DNA from: Panacagrimonas perspica
Lineage (GTDB): Bacteria > Pseudomonadota > Gammaproteobacteria > Nevskiales > Nevskiaceae
Assembly (NCBI RefSeq): GCF_004364935.1
Contig: NZ_SOBT01000010.1
Coordinates: 186,001-250,000 of the forward strand
Direction: 5' to 3'
Length of the DNA: 64,000 nucleotides
Shown here: positions 28,714 to 39,135 of the stretch, in pieces
Layout: each line of letters begins with the position of its first letter
Numbering within the stretch: the first letter of the stretch is position 1
Notes under the pieces: generated by a model
What the model was told of the DNA's origin: nothing
The model's database searches: none
Seen by the model: only the letters and a program-made list of their open reading frames with translations
Translations under genes and position numbers: made by a program

Positions 28714-29583
28714 ATGCCGTCCTTGAAGAACCAGCTTCCCCACTACTGGCGCCTGATGCGCTTCCACCGGCCCATCGGCATCTGGCTGCTGCTGTGGCCG
28801 ACGCTGTGGGCGCTGTGGTTCGCGGCCGATGGTCCGCCGCCGCTGCACGTGTTCGTCGTGTTCGCGCTGGGAACCGTGCTGATGCGCGCGGCCGGATGCG
28901 TCATCAACGACTTCGCCGATCGCGATTTCGATCCGCATGTGGCGCGCACGCTGGATCGCCCGCTCGCCGCCGGCCTGGTGACGACGCAGGAAGCATTGCG
29001 CCTGTTCGTCATCACCTGCGTGATCGCGTTCTGCCTGGTGCTGAGCCTGGGCAATCCGCGCGTGCTCGCGCTGAGCCTGCCCGCGGTGGGCCTCGCGGCG
29101 CTGTATCCGTTCACCAAGCGCTGGATCTCGATGCCGCAGGCCGTGCTGAGCCTGGCGTTCTCCTGGGGCATCCCGATGGCCTTCGCGGCCGTACTGCCCG
29201 CCATCCCGTGGAACGAGGTGCTGTGCCTGATGGCTGCGAACGTCTGCTGGGTGATCGCGTACGACACGTTCTACGCGATGGCCGATCGCGAGGATGATCG
29301 CCGCATCGGCGTGAAGTCCTCGGCGCTGTTCTTCGGCGATCTCGACCGTCCGATCACCGCGCTGCTCCAGGTCGCCACGCTCGCGCTGCTGGCCTGGGCC
29401 GGCCGCGATCTCGGCGCGTTCTGGTTCGGCGGGCTGGCCATCGCGGCGGGGCTGGCGGTCCAGCAGCAGTGGAGCATCCGCACGCGCGATCCGCAGGCCT
29501 GTTTCCGCGCCTTTCTCGCCAATCACTACTTCGGCGCCGTGATCTTCCTGGGCCTGGCGTTCGACCGGATGCTGCTCTCTTGA
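28714..29583 (+). CDS. ubiA: 4-hydroxybenzoate octaprenyltransferase
   Basis: 289 aa, a membrane prenyltransferase of ubiquinone synthesis that joins 4-hydroxybenzoate to a polyprenyl diphosphate. Both Asp-rich Mg motifs are present: NDFADRDFD (~residue 66) and YDTFYAMADREDD (~185), plus LYPFTKRW. About eight membrane helices. It starts 14 bp after recG, and its stop overlaps the TTG start of the next gene, so it is part of a short operon. No ubiC is adjacent. Confidence 0.95.
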   Translation: MPSLKNQLPHYWRLMRFHRPIGIWLLLWPTLWALWFAADGPPPLHVFVVFALGTVLMRAAGCVINDFADRDFDPHVARTLDRPLAAGLVTTQEALRLFVITCVIAFCLVLSLGNPRVLALSLPAVGLAALYPFTKRWISMPQAVLSLAFSWGIPMAFAAVLPAIPWNEVLCLMAANVCWVIAYDTFYAMADREDDRRIGVKSSALFFGDLDRPITALLQVATLALLAWAGRDLGAFWFGGLAIAAGLAVQQQWSIRTRDPQACFRAFLANHYFGAVIFLGLAFDRMLLS

Positions 29584-30458
29584 GCACCTTCTCGCGTCTC
29601 CACGCGATCCTCTCCGGCGTCGGCCTGCTGCTCGTCGGCTGCAGCTCGCACCTGGGCAAGCCGGCCACGCCGGCGCCTGCCGCGCTGCACACCGACTTCG
29701 AAGTCAGGACCGATCTCGTGTTCACGCCGGACGACGCGCCGCGCAAGCTGCTCGCGGACGCCTACATCCCGAATGGCGACGGGCCCTGGCCCGGCGTGCT
29801 GCTGATCCACGGCGGCGGCTGGGAAGCCGGCGATCGCGACCAGGTGGCGTCGATCGCGCGGCGCCTGGCACGGCGCGGCTTCGTGGTCTTCAACACGACG
29901 TATCGCCTGGCGCCCAAGGACGTCTTTCCGGCGCAGCTCCAGGACGTGCAGCAGGCGCTGAGCTGGATGCAGTCGCATGCCGCCGAGCTGCGCATGCGGC
30001 CGGAGCGGATCGGCGCGTTCGGCTATTCAGCCGGCGCCCACCTGGCGGCCCTGCTCGGCACGCTGTCGCCCGGCGATGCGCTGGCCGCGACGCCGCGCGT
30101 GGCCGCCGTCGTCGCCGGCGGCACGCCGAGCGACCTGACCAAGTTCAAGGGCGGAAAGCTGGTGCCGCAGTTCCTCGGCACCAACTGGAAGACCGATCCG
30201 GAGGCCTATCGGCGTGCCTCGCCGGTGACCTACATCAGCCGCGACGATCCGCCGTTCTTCATCTACCACGGCGGCTGGGACAAGCTCGTGCCGGTGGACC
30301 ACGCGGAAGACCTGCACGCGGGCCTGCTGGCGGCCGGCGTGCGCAGCGAGCTGTTCATCCTCAAGGGCCGCGGGCACATCACGGCGTTTCTGACCGACGG
30401 GGCAGCGTTCGAGGCCGCGGCGAGCTTCCTCGACCGCGAGTTGCGCGCGCCACCGTAG
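29580..30458 (+). CDS. Secreted alpha/beta-hydrolase lipoprotein (esterase-like)
   Basis: 292 aa from a TTG start that overlaps the ubiA stop (TTGA). A signal peptide with lipobox LLVGC (~residue 21) indicates a lipoprotein. The alpha/beta-hydrolase fold shows the oxyanion motif LIHGGGW, the nucleophile GYSAGAHLA, the Asp region YHGGWDKLVPVDHAED and the His in KGRGHITAF. It resembles the carboxylesterase/HSL-like (BD-FAE type) family. Substrate unknown. The TAG stop lies in a REP-like arm. Confidence 0.85.
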   Translation: MSTFSRLHAILSGVGLLLVGCSSHLGKPATPAPAALHTDFEVRTDLVFTPDDAPRKLLADAYIPNGDGPWPGVLLIHGGGWEAGDRDQVASIARRLARRGFVVFNTTYRLAPKDVFPAQLQDVQQALSWMQSHAAELRMRPERIGAFGYSAGAHLAALLGTLSPGDALAATPRVAAVVAGGTPSDLTKFKGGKLVPQFLGTNWKTDPEAYRRASPVTYISRDDPPFFIYHGGWDKLVPVDHAEDLHAGLLAAGVRSELFILKGRGHITAFLTDGAAFEAAASFLDRELRAPP

Positions 30459-30521
30459 CCCGGGTGAAACCCGGGGTTGCGCTCTGTATGCGAGGGGAAC
30501 CCCGGGTTTCACCCGGGCTAC
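30455..30521. repeat. REP-like paired palindrome, copy 8 (67 bp)
   Basis: Both arms are GGGTGAAACCC-type; the 24-bp spacer reads TTGCGCTCTGTATGCGAGGG in its first 20 bases. It gives the esterase stop codon and ends 4 bp before the stop of rluD on the other strand. Confidence 0.9.
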
Positions 30522-30524
30522 GGG

Positions 30525-31529
<1,005 letters not shown>

Positions 31530-31576
31530 CGGCTATACTCATGCACATTTTTTCGCCCGATTCGTCCTTCCTGCGC

Positions 31577-32770
31577 ATGAAGATTTCGCCTATCGCGGCG
31601 CTGGTGCTCGCGCTTCTGATCGCCGCCTGCAGCTCGAACCCGGACAAGAAGGACAGGTTGCCTCCCGATCCGGACCGTCCCAATGTCTTCCGGGACAAAC
31701 AGGATCCTTTGGCAAAGCGTCGCGAGGATCGTCGGCTGGCTCAGCTCGACGCCGAGCAATTGTATACGCGCGCACGCCGCAACCTCGACAGCTCCGACTT
31801 CGGCGGCGCCATCGAAAGCTACGATCTGCTCTCGACGCGCCATCCGTTCTCGGATTACACGACGCAGGGCGAGCTCGAGCGCATCTATGCGCTGTACCGC
31901 AACTTCGATCCGGATCGCGCGCTCTCCAGCGCCGACCGCTTCCTGCGTGAGCATCCGCGCCATCCGGCGGTGGACTACGTCCACTACGTGAAGGGTCTGA
32001 CGAACTTCAACCGCGACGAGTCGCCCCTCAACCTGCTGCCGGTCGACGACTCCAAGTCCGACGTCACCAGCCAGCGCCGCGCGTTCGACGACTTCGCGCT
32101 GCTGCTGCAGAAGTACCCGGGCAGCCAGTACGCCGCCGATGCGTACTCGCGCATGATCTTCATCCGCAACCGCCTGGCCACGCACGAGCTGCACGTCGTC
32201 GACTTCTACGTGCGTCGCGGCGCCTACGTTGCCGCCGCCAAGCGCGCCGAGCAGATCATCGGCCTGTATCCGAGCACCCCGGCGAGCTACCGCGCGCTCG
32301 AAGTGCTGGTCGAGTGCTATCGCCTCGCCGGCCTGGAACAGCAGGCCAAGGACGCGCAGCGCCTGCTCGCGGCACAGGATCCCAAGCTCGTGGCCGCACT
32401 GACGCACGTCTCGCCGGCCGATCTGGAAGCGGCCGTCGCCAAGGCGGAGGCCCCTCCCCCGGCACAGAAGCCGGGCGTGATGTCGCGCATCGCCGGGTTC
32501 TTCTCGCCGCTCGACGGCAGCAAGGGCCCCAAGGAAATCATCATCCCGTCGTCGTCGAAGCCTGCCGCCGATCCGGCGGACGCTGCGGCAGCCGGCGCCG
32601 CCACCAGCGAATCGGCTTCCACGCAGGCACCCGGCGCCAGCGCCGCGGAACCGGCGGCGACGACCAGCAACAAGATCCACGTCTTCTACGAATCACCCGA
32701 AGACGCTCCCCCGCCGCCCCCGGCGCCGGTCCCGGCCGAACCCGCGAAGGATTCCGCCGCCGCGCCCTGA
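31577..32770 (+). CDS. bamD: Outer-membrane assembly lipoprotein BamD with a long C-terminal extension
   Basis: 397 aa from ATG 31577 (MKISPIAAL), giving a lipobox LIAAC. A TATACT box at 31534-31539 may be its -10. Residues ~50-265 are the five TPR-like repeats of BamD (LYTRARRNLDSSDFGGAIESYD, YPGSQYAADAYSRM, VVDFYVRRGAYVAAAKRAEQII). BamD is essential in E. coli, where it is ~245 aa and binds BamA. Here ~125 extra residues follow: an amphipathic part (VMSRIAGFFSPLDG), an Ala/Ser-rich stretch and a Pro-rich end after KIHVFYESPEDA. The extension is unusual and its role unknown. Confidence 0.93.
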   Translation: MKISPIAALVLALLIAACSSNPDKKDRLPPDPDRPNVFRDKQDPLAKRREDRRLAQLDAEQLYTRARRNLDSSDFGGAIESYDLLSTRHPFSDYTTQGELERIYALYRNFDPDRALSSADRFLREHPRHPAVDYVHYVKGLTNFNRDESPLNLLPVDDSKSDVTSQRRAFDDFALLLQKYPGSQYAADAYSRMIFIRNRLATHELHVVDFYVRRGAYVAAAKRAEQIIGLYPSTPASYRALEVLVECYRLAGLEQQAKDAQRLLAAQDPKLVAALTHVSPADLEAAVAKAEAPPPAQKPGVMSRIAGFFSPLDGSKGPKEIIIPSSSKPAADPADAAAAGAATSESASTQAPGASAAEPAATTSNKIHVFYESPEDAPPPPPAPVPAEPAKDSAAAP

Positions 32771-32782
32771 GCCGAAGACTGC

Positions 32783-33421
32783 ATGGCCCTGACCCTCAGC
32801 GCGATCGAAGCCCGCGTCATCGCGAGCCTCGTCGAGAAGTCGATCACCACACCGCAGTACTACCCGCTCAGCGTCAACGCGCTGGTTTCGGCCTGCAATC
32901 AGAAGTCCGCGCGCGACCCGCTGATGTCGCTGTCCGACGGTGACGTCGGCTCCACGCTGATCCGGCTCGAAGAGCTTCGGGTCGCCAAGCGCGAAGATCA
33001 GCTCAGCCGCGTGCCCAAGTGGCGCCACCGTTTCCACCACGAACTGCTGATCAAGGAGCCGGCGATGGCCGTGCTCGTGACCTTGATGCTGCGCGGTCCG
33101 CAGACGCTGTCGGAACTGCGCTCCAACGCCATGGGCCTCGGAGGCCCATCGGAAGCCGCCGCGGTGCAGGCGGTGCTGGCCGATCTGTCGGACCGCGCCC
33201 AGCCCCTCGTCGGCGCACTGTCGCGCCAGAGCGGGCAATCCGCCCAGCGCTACACGCAGCTGATCAGTCCCGAAGCAGCATCCGGTTACACGACCGGGCC
33301 GATCGAGGCGGAGCCGACGTCCGCCCTGTCCGCAGGAGGACCTTCGCTGAGCGAACGCATGGCGGCGCTCGAGGCGCGGGTGGCGGAACTCGAAGCCAAG
33401 CTCGGGCCGCTGTTGTCCTGA
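32783..33421 (+). CDS. YceH family protein (DUF480)
   Basis: 212 aa. The conserved core LSAIEARVIASLVEKSITTPQYYPLSVNALVSACNQKS and LELRSNAMGL-like segments identify the YceH/DUF480 family, built from two winged helices. The function is not established. A predicted coiled coil ends the protein (SLSERMAALEARVAELEAKLG). It begins 13 bp after bamD, so the two are probably co-transcribed. Confidence 0.92.
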   Translation: MALTLSAIEARVIASLVEKSITTPQYYPLSVNALVSACNQKSARDPLMSLSDGDVGSTLIRLEELRVAKREDQLSRVPKWRHRFHHELLIKEPAMAVLVTLMLRGPQTLSELRSNAMGLGGPSEAAAVQAVLADLSDRAQPLVGALSRQSGQSAQRYTQLISPEAASGYTTGPIEAEPTSALSAGGPSLSERMAALEARVAELEAKLGPLLS

Positions 33422-33533
33422 GCGCGCTCCGCGGCAAGACACCGCGTCGTCGAGCCGTTTGCGTACCGTTCCGGCATCGAATTGGCCACGCAACAAAAAT
33501 AGTCATGGCGAACCGTAATTTTCAGCCTGCCGC

Positions 33534-36500
33534 GTGACCGACCTCGCCGACCTGCGCGCCCGGCTCGAGCGCGCCCGACCTGAACTGCTCGCCCGCGACG
33601 CCCAGCAGTTCTCGCGTCAGCTCGCGCGTGCGGACAAGGCGCGCTTCGACTCGGCGCGCTTCCTGCGCGATCTGGCCGCCGGCCTTGCCCGCCGATCTGC
33701 ACGCGACGCACTGCGCCCCGCGACGATCCGCTACCCGGCCGAACTGCCGGTCTCGCAGGCACGCGAAGAACTCCTCGCCGCGATCCGCGACCACCAGGTC
33801 CTGATCGTCTGTGGCGAGACCGGCTCGGGCAAGACCACGCAGCTGCCCAAGCTCTGCCTGGAACTCGGCCGCGGATCGCGCGGCCTGATCGGCCACACGC
33901 AGCCGCGACGCCTCGCCGCGCGCAGCGTCGCCACGCGCATCGCCAAGGAACTCGATACTCCGATCGGCGAACTCGTCGGCTTCGAGACGCGCTTCGATCG
34001 TCGCGTGTCGGAGAAGAGCCTGGTCAAGCTGATGACCGACGGCATCCTGCTGGCAGAACTACAGAGCGACCGCGACCTGTTCGCGTACGACACGATCATC
34101 ATCGACGAGGCGCACGAGCGCAGCCTCAACATCGACTTCCTGCTCGGCTGGCTCAAGCGCCTGCTGCCGCGGCGCCCCGACCTGAAGGTCATCGTGACCT
34201 CGGCCACGCTCGACCCCGAGCGACTGTCACGGCATTTCAACGACGCGCCGATCTTCACGGTGGAGGGCCGCGCGTACCCGGTGACCTTGCGCTATCAGCC
34301 CGAGTCCGAGGAAGCGGAAACCGAAGACGCGGTCGCCGATGCGATCGACCAGTTGTGGAAGGGGCGCCCCGACGGCGATGTGCTCGTGTTCCTGCCCGGC
34401 GAGCGCGAGATCCACGACCTGTCGCGCTCGCTCGCCGGCCGCTTCCCGCGCGCGCAGGTGCTGCCGCTGTATTCACGCCTTCCCGCCGCCCAGCAGGATC
34501 GCGTGTTCTCGACGGGCGGGCCGCCGCGCATCGTGCTGTCGACGAACGTGGCGGAAACTTCGGTGACGGTGCCGGGCATCCGTTATGTCGTGGACACCGG
34601 CACCGCGCGCATGAGCCGCTGGTCCACGCGCCTGGGTATCCAGCAGCTGCACATCGAGGCGGTGAGCCAGGCCGCGGCCAACCAGCGAGCCGGCCGCTGT
34701 GGTCGCGTCGGCCCCGGCACCTGCGTGCGCCTGTATGCCGCGGACGAGTTCGCGTCGCGCCCGCTGTTCACCGATCCCGAAGTGCTGCGCGCCAATCTCG
34801 CCGGCGTGATCCTGCAGATGGCGACCTTGGGCCTGGGCGACGTCGAGGAATTTCCGTGGCTCGATTCACCTGATTCGCGCCAGGTCTCGGAGGGCTATCG
34901 CCTGCTGCAGACGCTCGGCGCGCTCGACGACGAGCGCGCGCTGACCAAGCTGGGCCGCGAGATCGCACGCCTGCCGCTGGATCCGCGCGTGGCGCGCATC
35001 GCGCTGGCCGGTCGCGACACGAATTGCGCGCGCGAATCCTGGGTGCTCGCCGCCGCGCTGTCGGTGCAGGACCCGCACGAAAACCCTCCGGAGTCGCTGC
35101 CCCAGGCGCGGCAGAAGCACGCCGAGTGGAGTCATCCGCGCTCCGACTTCCTGACCTTGCTGCAGCTGTGGAACCGCTGGCAGGAATGGGGCGAGAACGC
35201 CTCGAATCGCCAGCTGCGCAAGCTGTGCAAGGACCACTACGTCTCCTACCTGCGCATGGAGGAGTGGGAGTCGGTCTATCGACAGATCGCCGACCTGCTC
35301 GGCGAACGCGAGGATCGCAAGGCAGTGGTCGCCAGCACGCCGGAGGCGATCGAAAAACTCTACGTGCCGCTGCACCAGGCGCTGCTCGCGGGGCTGGTCG
35401 ATCACCTCGGCCTGAAGCTGCCCGAGAAAGCCGAGTACCAGGGCCCGCGCGGTCGGCGCTTCAAGATCTTTCCCGGCTCCAAGCTCGCGAAGAAGGCGCC
35501 GCAATGGCTGATGTGCGCGGCCATCGTGCACACCTCGCAGATCTTCGCGCGCACCGTCGCGGCGATCGAACCCGAGTGGCTCACCGTCGTGGCGCCGCAC
35601 CTGGTCAAGCGCGTCGCGCAGCAGCCGGAGTGGAACATCCAGCGCGGCGAAGTGAGCTGCACCGAGCACTTCAGCATCTTCGGCATGCCGCTGATGAAGC
35701 AGCTGCGCCACTACGGCACGATCGATCCGGCCGGCGCGCGCAGCATCTTCCTGCTCGATGCACTGGTGCGCGGCGAGATCACGAACAAGCCGACGTTCCT
35801 GCAGCAGAACCTGAAGCTCGCCGACGACGTTCGCGAGAAGGAGGCGCGGCTGCGCCGTCCCGACCTGCTCGCCGACGAACCCACGCTCGCCGCGTTCTAT
35901 GACCAGCGCCTGCCGGCGGACGTCTTCACCGTTGCGGCCCTCAAACGCTGGCTGCATACGCCGGGACAGAACCGCGCGAACGCCCTGCGCATGCGCGAAG
36001 CCGACGTCCTGCGCAGCGGCGCCGATGCCGACATCGCGAGCCAGTTCCCGGATCACCTCGATCTGGCGGGTCATCGGCTGCGCCTGAGCTATGCGCACGA
36101 TCCGGGCACCGACGCGGACGGCGTGTCGTTCCACGTGCCGATCGCGCTGCTGTACGCGCTGCCCGCGGAGCGCTTCGACTGGCTGGTGCCGGGCCTGCTG
36201 CCCGCGCGCATCGAAGGCCTGATCCGCACCTTGCCGCAGCCGCTGCGCCGTCATTGCGTGCCGGCCGCGGACTACGCGATGGCGCTGGCCAACAGCCTGT
36301 CGCCGGAGGCCGGCGAACTGCTGCCGGCGATCTGCACGCGCTTCCACGCGATGACCGGCGTGAGCCTGAGTCCCGGCGACTTCGCGCCGGCCAAGCTCGA
36401 TGCGCATCTGCAGCCGCGCCTGGTGCTCGAAGACGAGCGCGGCCGCAAGCTCGCCGAGGACAAGTCGCTCGCCGCGTTGCAGGGCTCGCAGACCGGCGCG

Positions 36501-37349
36501 GCGCGCGCGGCCCTGGCCAGCAGCGCGGTGCAGGACGAGGCGTCGCGCCGCTGGGTGCGCGAGAAAGTGCTCGACTGGGATTTCGGCGATCTCCCGGACT
36601 CGGTGCAGTTGCCGACGCGGGCGCAGGCCTATCCGGCCTTGCAGGTGCGCGACGGTCACGTGGCGCTCGCGCTGCTCGAATCGCGCGAGGCCGCGGCGAA
36701 GAGCCACGTGCAGGGCGTGCGCGCACTGCTGCTCGCACGGCTCGGCGATCGCATGCGCGATCTCGCCCGCACGGCCAAGGCGAAGCTCGGGCTGTCGCAG
36801 ATCGGCCTGGCGCTGTCGCCCGATGCGCTGGCACTGTCGATCGCCGCGCGTGCCGCGCTGCGCGCCTGGCCGCTGGCGCAGATCCGCACGCAGGCCGCGT
36901 TCCAGGATGCGCTGCAGCACCGTGGCGAGTTCGGACGGCTCGCGGCGGCGATGCTCGAGCAGGTCTGCGAATGGCTCAACGCCGCCGCCGAGCTGCGCAA
37001 GCGCATGCGGGCACTCGGCACGGCCTGGCCGGAGGCGCGCGCAGACCTGGCTGAACAGCTCGACACGATGCTCGCCGCCGGATTCGTCGATGCGATTCCC
37101 GAGGCGCAGTGGCCGCGTATCGCGACCTATCTGAAGGCCGCCTCGATCCGGCTCGATCGGCTCCCCAACAAGCCGCAGCGGGATCTGGAGCTCACGGCGC
37201 AGATCAAGCCGTGGATCTCGAAGCTGCCGCGTCCGCTGCACCCGGCACGCTGGGTGCTCGAGGAATGGCGCGTGGCGCTGTTCGCGCAGGAACTGCGTGC
37301 CGAGGGAGCGCCGAGCGCGACCCGCGTGCGCGATGCTCTGACAGCCTGA
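33534..37349 (+). CDS. hrpA: ATP-dependent RNA helicase HrpA
   Basis: 1271 aa from a GTG start. A DEAH-box helicase: motif I GETGSGKTTQLPK (~residue 92), II DEAHERS, III TSATLD, VI QRAGRCGRVGPG. The ratchet and OB-fold (DUF3418) regions follow to the end. In E. coli HrpA resolves collided or stalled ribosomes and processes some mRNAs. The length is close to the E. coli protein (1300 aa). Nothing looks disrupted. The ~110 bp upstream hold no clear terminator. Confidence 0.94.
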   Translation: MTDLADLRARLERARPELLARDAQQFSRQLARADKARFDSARFLRDLAAGLARRSARDALRPATIRYPAELPVSQAREELLAAIRDHQVLIVCGETGSGKTTQLPKLCLELGRGSRGLIGHTQPRRLAARSVATRIAKELDTPIGELVGFETRFDRRVSEKSLVKLMTDGILLAELQSDRDLFAYDTIIIDEAHERSLNIDFLLGWLKRLLPRRPDLKVIVTSATLDPERLSRHFNDAPIFTVEGRAYPVTLRYQPESEEAETEDAVADAIDQLWKGRPDGDVLVFLPGEREIHDLSRSLAGRFPRAQVLPLYSRLPAAQQDRVFSTGGPPRIVLSTNVAETSVTVPGIRYVVDTGTARMSRWSTRLGIQQLHIEAVSQAAANQRAGRCGRVGPGTCVRLYAADEFASRPLFTDPEVLRANLAGVILQMATLGLGDVEEFPWLDSPDSRQVSEGYRLLQTLGALDDERALTKLGREIARLPLDPRVARIALAGRDTNCARESWVLAAALSVQDPHENPPESLPQARQKHAEWSHPRSDFLTLLQLWNRWQEWGENASNRQLRKLCKDHYVSYLRMEEWESVYRQIADLLGEREDRKAVVASTPEAIEKLYVPLHQALLAGLVDHLGLKLPEKAEYQGPRGRRFKIFPGSKLAKKAPQWLMCAAIVHTSQIFARTVAAIEPEWLTVVAPHLVKRVAQQPEWNIQRGEVSCTEHFSIFGMPLMKQLRHYGTIDPAGARSIFLLDALVRGEITNKPTFLQQNLKLADDVREKEARLRRPDLLADEPTLAAFYDQRLPADVFTVAALKRWLHTPGQNRANALRMREADVLRSGADADIASQFPDHLDLAGHRLRLSYAHDPGTDADGVSFHVPIALLYALPAERFDWLVPGLLPARIEGLIRTLPQPLRRHCVPAADYAMALANSLSPEAGELLPAICTRFHAMTGVSLSPGDFAPAKLDAHLQPRLVLEDERGRKLAEDKSLAALQGSQTGAARAALASSAVQDEASRRWVREKVLDWDFGDLPDSVQLPTRAQAYPALQVRDGHVALALLESREAAAKSHVQGVRALLLARLGDRMRDLARTAKAKLGLSQIGLALSPDALALSIAARAALRAWPLAQIRTQAAFQDALQHRGEFGRLAAAMLEQVCEWLNAAAELRKRMRALGTAWPEARADLAEQLDTMLAAGFVDAIPEAQWPRIATYLKAASIRLDRLPNKPQRDLELTAQIKPWISKLPRPLHPARWVLEEWRVALFAQELRAEGAPSATRVRDALTA

Positions 37350-37376
37350 ACACTGAGCCCGGATTCGCCGAGCCCC

Positions 37377-37443
37377 GTAGCCCGGGTGAAACCCGGGATT
37401 CCCCTCGCAAACGGAGCGCAACCCCGGGTTTCACCCGAGCTAC
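37377..37443. repeat. REP-like paired palindrome, copy 9 (67 bp)
   Basis: GGGTGAAACCC-type arms; the right arm has a change (CCCGAGCTAC). The spacer is inverted relative to copy 8 (it reads ATTCCCCTCGCAAACGGAGC). It lies 27 bp after the hrpA stop. Confidence 0.87.
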
Positions 37444-37519
37444 GCTGACCTGCCCGCGCAGAGCTTGAGATACTGGCGGCATTCCAATTCCAGCTTCATC
37501 GCATCCCGACGACCCCGAC

Positions 37520-38227
37520 ATGACCCTCGCTGATCCCCGCGACCGCCTGATCGTCGCCCTCGATGTCCCCGATGCCGACGCCGCCCGCGCGCTGGTACGC
37601 ACGCTCGGCGACGCCGTCTCGTTCTACAAGATCGGCATGGAGCTGAGCATGTCGCCCGGCTTCTTCGAACTGCTCGACTGGCTCAAGCAGGAAGGCCGCA
37701 AGGTCTTCGTCGACCTGAAGTTCTTCGACATTCCGGAGACGGTGGCGCGCGCGGTCGGCAATCTGGCCGAGCGCGGCGCCGATTTCTGCACCATCCACGG
37801 CAACCAGTCGATGATGGAAGCGGCCGCCACAGCGAAGTCACGCAATCTCAAGGTGCTGGCCGTGACCGCGCTGACCAGCCTCGATCGCGGCGATCTCGAC
37901 GACCTGGGCTTCCAGTGCGACATCGCGGACCTGGTGCTGTCGCGTGCGCGCCGCGCGCTGGCCTCGGGCTGCGACGGCGTGGTGTCCTCCGGTCTCGAAG
38001 TCGAGCGCCTGCGGCGCGAGGCGCCGCGCGAACTGATCTGCGTGACGCCGGGCATCCGTCCGGTCGAGAACCGCGTGATGGCCGACCAGAAGCGCGTCAT
38101 GACGCCGGCAGCGGCGATCCAGGCCGGCGCCGATTACCTCGTGATCGGCCGCCCGATCCGTGATGCCGCGGACCCCCGCGCGATGGCGCTCAGCGTCCAG
38201 GCCGAGATCGCCGCGGCGGCGACGTGA
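37520..38227 (+). CDS. pyrF: Orotidine 5'-phosphate decarboxylase
   Basis: 235 aa. It makes UMP in pyrimidine synthesis. The active-site signature VFVDLKFFDIPETVARAV (~residues 60-77) holds the Lys-Asp network, and the phosphate loop is TPGIRP with IGRPIRDA near the end. Length matches the family. Its stop overlaps the GTG start of the EamA transporter. Confidence 0.97.
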   Translation: MTLADPRDRLIVALDVPDADAARALVRTLGDAVSFYKIGMELSMSPGFFELLDWLKQEGRKVFVDLKFFDIPETVARAVGNLAERGADFCTIHGNQSMMEAAATAKSRNLKVLAVTALTSLDRGDLDDLGFQCDIADLVLSRARRALASGCDGVVSSGLEVERLRREAPRELICVTPGIRPVENRVMADQKRVMTPAAAIQAGADYLVIGRPIRDAADPRAMALSVQAEIAAAAT

Positions 38228-39135
38228 AGCCGCTGGGCGCCGACGCGCGAGCGCTGCTGGCGCTCACCGTCGGCGCAGTCCTGATCGGCCTCGCGCCGAT
38301 CTTCGTGCGGCTCGCCGATGTCGGGCCGATCGCCGCCGCGTTCTGGCGTTGCGCGCTCGCGTGGCCGATCCTGGCGCTGGCTTCGCGCTACGAAGGCGCC
38401 GTCGACGCCTCCGGGAATTCGACGGCCACGCGCGGCCTGCTGCTCGGCGCCGGCCTGTTCTTCGCTGCCGATCTTTCGCTTTGGCACTTGGGCATCGGCA
38501 TGACCTCGGTGGCCAACGCTACCTGGCTCGCCAATCTTGCGCCGCTGTTCGTCGCGCCGGCCGCGTGGCTGCTGTGGCGCGAGCGCGTGAGCTCGCGCTT
38601 CCTGCTCGGCCTCGTGCTCGCGCTGGTGGGGACGGCGATATTGATCGGCGACGGCCTGCGCGCGGATCGTGCGCGACTGATGGGCGATGCGCTGTCGATC
38701 GTGGCGGCCGTTTTCTACGCCGGCTATCTGCTGTGCGTCTCGCAACTGCGGCGACGGCATTCCACGTTGCGCATCCTGAGCTGGAGCAGCGCGACCGTCG
38801 CCGTGACCTTGCTGCCGATAGCGTTCCTCGCCGGCGAGAAGATCCTGCCTTCCTCGATCCACGACTGGCTCCTGCTGGCGGGGCTCGCGCTGCTTTCGCA
38901 CGTCTGCGGCCAGGGCCTGATCGCGTATTCGATGGCGAGCCTTCCCGCCTCGTTCTCCGCCGTCGGCCTGCTGGTGCAGCCGCTGGCCGCTGCGATCTTT
39001 GCGTGGGTGCTGCTATATGAACGTTTCGGCTGGCAGCAGGCCCTCGGCGGCGCCGTGATCCTCGCCGGCATCTGGTTCTGCCGCATGGCCTCCCGCACCG
39101 CGACACCCGCGTCACCGACACCCGGAGTCCTCTGA
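38224..39135 (+). CDS. EamA/DMT-family transporter
   Basis: 303 aa with ten membrane helices in two EamA repeats. The first repeat begins LALTVGAVLIGLAPIFVRLADVGPIAAAFWRC and the second LMGDALSIVAAVFYAGYLLCVSQLRRR; the end (AVGLLVQPLAAAIFAWVLLYERFGWQQALGGAVILAGI) is typical. Such proteins export amino acids or metabolites; the substrate is unknown. GTG overlaps the pyrF stop and its own stop abuts the next ATG, so the three genes form an operon. Confidence 0.9.
   Translation: MKPLGADARALLALTVGAVLIGLAPIFVRLADVGPIAAAFWRCALAWPILALASRYEGAVDASGNSTATRGLLLGAGLFFAADLSLWHLGIGMTSVANATWLANLAPLFVAPAAWLLWRERVSSRFLLGLVLALVGTAILIGDGLRADRARLMGDALSIVAAVFYAGYLLCVSQLRRRHSTLRILSWSSATVAVTLLPIAFLAGEKILPSSIHDWLLLAGLALLSHVCGQGLIAYSMASLPASFSAVGLLVQPLAAAIFAWVLLYERFGWQQALGGAVILAGIWFCRMASRTATPASPTPGVL

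Noticed and set aside
28714-30458. ubiA and the esterase lipoprotein as one functional unit
   Set aside because: The TTGA overlap shows they are co-translated, but nothing ties an esterase lipoprotein to ubiquinone synthesis. Overlaps of this type are frequent in this genome.
33505-33537. Ten-codon ORF (MANRNFQPAA) whose stop overlaps the hrpA GTG
   Set aside because: Too short and without SD or special composition; an overlap of this kind is common by chance.
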